From assembly GCA_002428445.1 (NCBI GenBank), contig DIWJ01000095.1, forward strand, positions 1 through 17,240: DNA of 17,240 bases, in the 5' to 3' direction. A program made the translations under genes and the position numbers. This DNA is from Syntrophaceae bacterium UBA6109. Its GTDB lineage: Bacteria > Desulfobacterota > Syntrophia > Syntrophales > UBA6109. The number at the start of each line of letters is the position of its first letter. The stretch's first letter is position 1. The notes beneath the pieces were generated by a model. That model was given only the letters and a program-made list of their open reading frames with translations, had not been told where the DNA came from and made no database searches. This document shows positions 13,340 through 17,240 of this stretch, one piece after another.

Positions 13340-15172
13340 TCAATCTTCCTGTTCCGAAAGCGTCTTCCGGATCTTCTCCGCCAAGGCGGGGCCAATGCCG
13401 CGGACCGCCTGCAGCTCCGCTGCAGAGGCCTCCCGAATTCGGCGCAGATCGCCGAAGGAACCGAGGAGCGCCCGCTTCTTGGCCCCCCCGATGCCTGGAA
13501 CCGCGTCAAGGGGAGAGCGAAGATCCCTCTTCTGCCGCAGCGTGCGATGATAGGCGACAGCGAAGCGATGGGCCTCGTCGCGAACGCGCTGCAGAAGATG
13601 AAGAACCGGCGGCCGCCGAGCGGGATAAACGGGGTCGCGCCATCCCGGAAGATAGACCCGCTCCTGCTCCTTGCTGACGCCGGCTCCGATCGAACGTTCT
13701 CCGCCCTTTTCCTTGGCCAGACCGATGGCGTCGACGCCCTCGATCCCGCCGTCCTGGAAAACCGTCAAGGCAACCCCCAGCTGCCCCTTCCCGCCGTCGA
13801 CGATAAGGAGGTCAGGAAGATTTTTCTTTCCCGAGTAGCGCCGCTGCAATACCTCGTACATCATCCCGTAGTCGTCCGCCCCCTGCACCGTTCGGACGCG
13901 GAAACGTCGATAAGCCGACTTCACTGCAACGCCGGCCTCGAAGACGACCATCACGCCGACCGCCTCCGTGCCGCCGAGGTTCGAGATGTCGAAGGCTTCG
14001 ATTCGTTTCGGCACTCGCCGGAGTTTGAGGAAGCCGGCCAACTGCCGCAGGGTCTCTTCCGGATCGTCCTTCTTCAGTTCCTCGGCCGCGAGCAGGTGTT
14101 CTGCGTTGCGCGACGCCATCGCAATGAGGTCTCCTGCCCTCCCGCGGACCGGCGCCAGCACCGCAACCCTCCTTTCCCTTTTTTCAGAGAGCCACTCTCC
14201 GATGGTCTCCCAATCTTCCGGCATCAGCGGGACGGCTATCTCGGGCGGGATTTCCGCCTGTCCGTCATAGTACTGTTTGAGAACGGACGAAAAGATTTCG
14301 CCCGTTTCCAGGGGGAGACGAACGACGGGGAAGACCTCGCGGCCTACGATCCGGCCCCGGCGGACGCGCAGCAGGCAGACCTGCGTCCGGTCCCCGCTTC
14401 GCGCGACGCCAAAGACGTCCTGATCCCGCCCGGAGACGTCCTCCATGCGCTGCTTTTCCAGAGTCTGGTCCACTGCGGCAATCCGGTCGCGCAGGCGCGC
14501 CGCCAGCTCGAATTGCAGCGCTTCCGCCGCCTCGTCCATCCGTTTGCGCAGCCCCCGGAGAAGAACCGTCCTGCGGCCATCCAGGAAGGCGAGACTATCC
14601 TCCACCATCTGCCGATAGACGGACTCATCCACAAGCGAAACGCAGGGCGCCAGACACCGGCCGATCTCGTATTCGAGGCAAGGCCGCCGGCGCGCCGCCA
14701 TCTCCCGGTCGCGGCAGGTGCGCAACGGGAAAACCGACTGAACAAAGGTGAGTGTTTCCCGTGCGGCAGCAGCAGAAGGATAGGGGCCGTAATACTTCGC
14801 GCCGTCGCGGACCGGCCTGCGGACCAGTTGAAAACGGGGATAGGCATCGCGGGGGTCGAGGCGAAGATGATAGAAGGCCTTGTCGTCGCGGAAATCCACG
14901 TTGTACCGGGGGCGGTGTTCCTTGATGAGGTTATTCTCGAGAATCAGGGCTTCTTTTTCCGTACGCGTGACGAAGAATTCGACATCCCGGGTGCGGGAAA
15001 CCAGATAGGGGATCATGAACCTGGCGTCCGCGCCGCCGGAATAGGCCCGGACCCTGTTCCGCAGATCTTTGGCCTTGCCGACGTAGAGGACTCTCCCCTC
15101 GCCGTCCCGCATGAGGTATATGCCGGGTTCACGGGGTGCGTTCGCAATCTTCTTCTCCAACTCCGGTTCCAT
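13340..15172 (-). CDS. uvrC: UvrABC excinuclease subunit C
   Basis: UvrC makes both incisions around a lesion bound by UvrB in nucleotide-excision repair. The 610-residue product has a GIY-YIG nuclease (about 15-95: GIYLMRDGEGRVLYVGKAKDLR, then ENNLIKEHRPRYN). The four-Cys Fe-S region follows near 155-180 (TCRD...PCLEYEIGRCLAPC), then a UVR helix (about 205-240) that binds UvrB. The RNase-H-like second nuclease comes next (FDISNLGG, LLIVDGGKGQL, RDEAHRFAV), and two helix-hairpin-helix motifs finish it (VPGIGGAKK, VRGIGPALA). The frame is open to 15577, but the added 135 residues are unconserved and cover a terminator. ATG 15172, with AGGAA upstream, gives MEPELEKKIANAPREPGIY, the normal start. 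A possible promoter is TTGACA at 15308-15313 (minus strand) with a poor -10. Confidence 0.96.
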   Translation of the reverse strand: MEPELEKKIANAPREPGIYLMRDGEGRVLYVGKAKDLRNRVRAYSGGADARFMIPYLVSRTRDVEFFVTRTEKEALILENNLIKEHRPRYNVDFRDDKAFYHLRLDPRDAYPRFQLVRRPVRDGAKYYGPYPSAAAARETLTFVQSVFPLRTCRDREMAARRRPCLEYEIGRCLAPCVSLVDESVYRQMVEDSLAFLDGRRTVLLRGLRKRMDEAAEALQFELAARLRDRIAAVDQTLEKQRMEDVSGRDQDVFGVARSGDRTQVCLLRVRRGRIVGREVFPVVRLPLETGEIFSSVLKQYYDGQAEIPPEIAVPLMPEDWETIGEWLSEKRERRVAVLAPVRGRAGDLIAMASRNAEHLLAAEELKKDDPEETLRQLAGFLKLRRVPKRIEAFDISNLGGTEAVGVMVVFEAGVAVKSAYRRFRVRTVQGADDYGMMYEVLQRRYSGKKNLPDLLIVDGGKGQLGVALTVFQDGGIEGVDAIGLAKEKGGERSIGAGVSKEQERVYLPGWRDPVYPARRPPVLHLLQRVRDEAHRFAVAYHRTLRQKRDLRSPLDAVPGIGGAKKRALLGSFGDLRRIREASAAELQAVRGIGPALAEKIRKTLSEQED

Positions 15173-15350
15173 GAGGGAAATTCCTGTTGGCGTGCCGCAC
15201 CGGGCAGCCGGCATCAGGACCGGACAGGGAAGCGGTTCCTCCATGCGGCGCCGGACCGGCATTACGACAGCGCGATTTCTTTCAACAAACAGGATTTTCC
15301 GCGCCTTGTCAAGCGTCCGATCGTACGGGACCGATGCCGCGGAAACATTG

Positions 15351-15403
15351 AAAAAAACGGCGGAACTCCCGCCGGCCGCCAAGCCGGTCGAGAGGAGTTC
15401 CGC
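15351..15403 (-). terminator. Orphan intrinsic terminator upstream of uvrC
   Basis: Read on the minus strand, GCGGAACTCC (15403-15394) pairs perfectly with GGAGTTCCGC (15369-15360). An inner CCGGC/GCCGG stem sits inside, and a run of seven Ts follows (15357-15351). The structure is strong and typical. No minus-strand gene precedes it: the divergent HTH gene starts at 15615. It must therefore end a short RNA made from the 15404-15605 region, attenuate uvrC transcription, or end antisense transcripts from the right. Confidence 0.82.
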
Positions 15404-15543
15404 ATCATGAAGCACGAACCCCAAAATACGCGTCCTGATGATCTTTCCCGCCAGTGTGCGTCTCTTTTTATTTTCCCGTAGCGCGCCATCCTTTTGTCCG
15501 CCATTCCCCCTTTTTCCCTCTTTTTCATTCTTACAAGAAAAAC

Positions 15544-15571
15544 TAAAGTTTTCCCGAGAGAATACCGAAAA
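15544..15571 (+). promoter_or_regulatory. Putative sigma-28 (FliA) flagellar-class promoter
   Basis: TAAAGTTT (15544-15551) matches the FliA -35 consensus exactly. ACCGAAAA (15564-15571) matches the -10 consensus GCCGATAA at 6 of 8. The spacing is 12 bases against the usual 11. It lies about 40 bases ahead of the HTH-cheW-MCP genes, which is the kind of target FliA controls. The rest of the 433-base interval (15173-15605) contains the minus-strand terminator at 15351-15403 and AT-rich sequence with no gene that I can support. Confidence 0.6.
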
Positions 15572-15614
15572 TGTCACCGAATGCTTCTAACAATCAAGAT
15601 AGAGGTTGAATCCA

Positions 15615-15839
15615 TTGAATAGCGACAAGAAACAGCAGAAACGGCAGTACCTGACCGAGAATATCCTGACGGCTCGCGATGTGGCGGCCTATTTGAGGTT
15701 GACGGAAACGACCATCTGCAAGCTGGCCGCGTCCGGGGATCTGCCGGGCTTCAAAATCGGAAAATCCTGGCGGTTCGACAGGGACGAAATTCTGCGGCGG
15801 ATTTCGGCAGCAAAGCAGAATGGAAAGAACGCTGCGTGA
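15615..15839 (+). CDS. Small excisionase/MerR-type helix-turn-helix protein
   Basis: The 74-residue protein is almost entirely one winged helix-turn-helix of the excisionase family (HTH_17/TIGR01764 type): LTARDVAAYLRLTETTICKLAASG, then GDLPGFKIGKSWRF and a closing DRDEILRRI helix. Such proteins bind DNA; many are regulators and not phage excisionases. No ATG is available. TTG 15615 is preferred since AGAGGT lies 8 bases upstream; TTG 15606 abuts that site. The stop overlaps a possible GTG start of CheW (15836) and lies 29 bases before the likely CheW ATG, so the genes are one transcript. No phage or integrase gene is near. A regulatory role in this chemotaxis unit is inference. Confidence 0.85.
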   Translation: MNSDKKQQKRQYLTENILTARDVAAYLRLTETTICKLAASGDLPGFKIGKSWRFDRDEILRRISAAKQNGKNAA

Positions 15840-15868
15840 CAGACACGGTGGATAACGGGGAGGGGACG

Positions 15869-16381
15869 ATGGCAAGCGAAGGCGAACTGATCGGCAAGGT
15901 GGCGGCTGTGGCCGCGGATCGCGAAGGCAAGTATTTGACGTTCACACTGGCGGGAGAAGAGTACGGGATCGGGATCCTGAAGGTCAAGGAAATCATCGGG
16001 ATGATGCCGGTGACGATGGTTCCGCAGACACCGCCGTTCGTCAAGGGGGTCATCAATCTGCGCGGCAAGGTGATCCCCGTGATGGACCTGAGGCTGAAAT
16101 TCGGAATGGCGGCGATGGACTACACCGAGCGGACGTGCATCATCGTGGTGGAGATCCAGCGTGGGGGCGCCAAGGTCATGACGGGGATCGTCGTGGACTC
16201 CGTTTCGGAGGTGCTGAACATCAAGGCCGCGGAGATCGAGGAGACGCCGAATTTCGGGGGGCAGGTGTCGATCGATTACATCCTGGGGATGGCGAAGATG
16301 GGCAGCGGGATCAAGATCCTTCTCGACATCAACCGTGTCCTCAGCAGCGAGGAGATCTCCCTGCTGGAAAAAGCGGCCTGA
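15869..16381 (+). CDS. cheW: Chemotaxis coupling protein CheW
   Basis: CheW links chemoreceptors to the kinase CheA at the inner face of the membrane. The 170-residue product is a single CheW beta-barrel domain: YLTFTLAGEEYGIGILKVKEII (about 21-42), PPFVKGVINLRGKVIPVMDLR (the conserved receptor-binding block, about 53-73), the GIVVDSVSEVL strand and the closing GIKILLDINRVLS. ATG 15869 is chosen because GGGGAGGGG stands just upstream and the length is then normal. A GTG at 15836 overlapping the preceding stop is the alternative (181 residues). An MCP gene follows after 41 bases, so this may be a coupler dedicated to that receptor. Confidence 0.95.
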   Translation: MASEGELIGKVAAVAADREGKYLTFTLAGEEYGIGILKVKEIIGMMPVTMVPQTPPFVKGVINLRGKVIPVMDLRLKFGMAAMDYTERTCIIVVEIQRGGAKVMTGIVVDSVSEVLNIKAAEIEETPNFGGQVSIDYILGMAKMGSGIKILLDINRVLSSEEISLLEKAA

Positions 16382-16422
16382 TATCTTTTTTTCGAGATGT
16401 GAATTTTCATAAGGGGGAAGCC

Positions 16423-17240
16423 ATGAGAAATCTCAGTCTCGGCATGAAATTGATGGGCGGTTTTTTGGCGGTCGTTGTCGTTGTCCTCGTGATCGGGCTT
16501 GTCGGGTGGAAGGGCGTTTCCGATCTCGGCGCGCAGCTGAAGACTTTCAGCGAGGAAAGCCTTCCGAGCATCCAGTCCCTGGGCGTGATGAAGGAAGCGC
16601 AGCTGAACATCGTGAACGGCGAGCGCAGCCTCCTGATCCAGGATTTTTATATGGACGACAACGTCAAGGCGCAATTGCTGAAAACGATCGACGGTGCATG
16701 GAAGGAACTGGACGCGTCGTGGAAGGGTTTCGAACGCCTGCCGATGACCAAAGAGGAGAGCGAACTCTGGGGGAAGTACAAGGTCGCCTTTGTCGCCTGG
16801 AAGAAACAGCACGCGGAAGTCTTGAAAACGCTGGAGGCCTTTCGGGGCGACATCGCGGCTTCGCAGTCCCGCGAATCGGCCGCCAAAGCGCTCTTCGTAT
16901 TGCAGACACTGCTGGACGACCTCGTCCGGTTGAAGACGAAAGGCGTGGTGGACGCCCAGAAGAACCTGGAGTCGCAGGGAAAACGGGCGAAGATCATCAC
17001 CCTCCTGGGCATAGTCGGGGGCGCAATCGCCGCCGTTCTTCTCGGACTCTTCCTGCATCTGTCCGTGACCCGTTCCATACAGCGGGTGGTGGCGGGATTG
17101 ACGGAGGGATTTCGGCAGGTGACGTCGGCGGCATCGGAGGTGGCCTCGGCATCGCATGAACTGGCGGACGGTGCGTCCCGCCAGGCGTCCTCGCTGGAAG
17201 AGACGAGCGCCTCGCTGGAGGAGATGTCGTCGATGACGAA
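16423..17240 (+). CDS. Methyl-accepting chemotaxis protein, 5' part
   Basis: The frame runs off the right edge after 272 codons. It shows TM1 at about residues 8-31 (LMGGFLAVVVVVLVIGLVG), a helical periplasmic sensor of about 155 residues resembling a four-helix-bundle MCP domain (QLNIVNGERSLLIQDFYMD is typical), and TM2 at about 190-212. The cytoplasmic part starts VTRSIQRVVAGLTEGF and reaches the conserved helix SRQASSLEETSASLEEMSSM within about 40 residues. This is shorter than a normal HAMP domain of about 50 residues plus linker, so HAMP seems missing or reduced. ATG 16423 follows AAGGGGGAA. The ligand cannot be told. The gene is co-oriented with cheW and lies behind the sigma-28-like site. 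Confidence 0.93.
   Translation, partial: MRNLSLGMKLMGGFLAVVVVVLVIGLVGWKGVSDLGAQLKTFSEESLPSIQSLGVMKEAQLNIVNGERSLLIQDFYMDDNVKAQLLKTIDGAWKELDASWKGFERLPMTKEESELWGKYKVAFVAWKKQHAEVLKTLEAFRGDIAASQSRESAAKALFVLQTLLDDLVRLKTKGVVDAQKNLESQGKRAKIITLLGIVGGAIAAVLLGLFLHLSVTRSIQRVVAGLTEGFRQVTSAASEVASASHELADGASRQASSLEETSASLEEMSSMT

Noticed and set aside
13271..15481. 736-codon plus-strand frame opposite uvrC
   Set aside because: It is antisense to a complete, canonical UvrC and has no domain, ribosome binding site or sensible start.
15173..15577. N-terminal extension of UvrC from ATG 15577
   Set aside because: The 135 extra residues are unlike any UvrC and would include a strong terminator hairpin; ATG 15172 gives the family N-terminus.
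15615..15839. Phage excisionase or integration site
   Set aside because: The HTH fold is shared with many chromosomal regulators, and there is no integrase, attachment repeat or other phage gene nearby.

Overview
The window is a GC-rich chromosomal segment of a Gram-negative, motile bacterium. It most resembles a member of the Desulfobacterota (the former Deltaproteobacteria, for example the Syntrophales or Geobacter side). The reasons are: a one-protein radical SAM/DUF2344 fusion ahead of rplU-rpmA-obgE-proB; an MJ0042 zinc-ribbon/DUF3426 protein; a periplasmic Skp/OmpH chaperone; an MCP with almost no HAMP segment; and dispersed repeats of the TTCGACAAGCTCA and CAGGCTGTTGAAAAA types, which I recall from such genomes. 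The placement is inference; no rRNA or other decisive marker is present.

Layout. (1) 1-2486: the 3' part of a very large, Gly/Thr/Ser/Asn-rich repeat protein, open at the left edge. (2) 2510-3188: ompH/skp-like gene enclosed by two intrinsic terminators. (3) 3238-5834, minus strand: Cys-rich CxxCC protein, then hpt (hypoxanthine phosphoribosyltransferase, TTG start), then a zinc-ribbon/DUF3426 membrane protein. A 138-bp palindromic MITE-like element sits at the hpt stop codon. (4) 5968-11916, plus strand: a small unknown protein, the radical SAM fusion, L21, L27, a terminator, ObgE and glutamate 5-kinase. (5) 12055-15172, minus strand: uvrC, an O6-alkylguanine-DNA alkyltransferase gene and a Cys-rich unknown protein. 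uvrC and the alkyltransferase gene are 55 bases apart and form a small DNA-repair unit. (6) 15173-15605: a 433-base divergent intergenic region holding a strong minus-strand terminator with no gene in front of it and a sigma-28-like promoter on the plus strand. (7) 15615 to the right edge: an excisionase-type HTH protein, CheW and a methyl-accepting chemotaxis protein cut by the window edge.

The coherent units are a translation/ribosome-assembly block (radical SAM fusion, L21, L27, ObgE), a DNA-repair block (UvrC, alkyltransferase) and a receptor-plus-coupler chemotaxis block probably co-expressed with flagellar genes. I see no CRISPR array, tRNA, rRNA, transposase or phage gene. I do not see a clearly new multi-gene system. 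The most unusual items are the orphan terminator upstream of uvrC, the HTH-CheW-MCP unit behind a sigma-28-like site, and the palindromic element that supplies the hpt stop codon, one arm of which recurs at the very start of the window.
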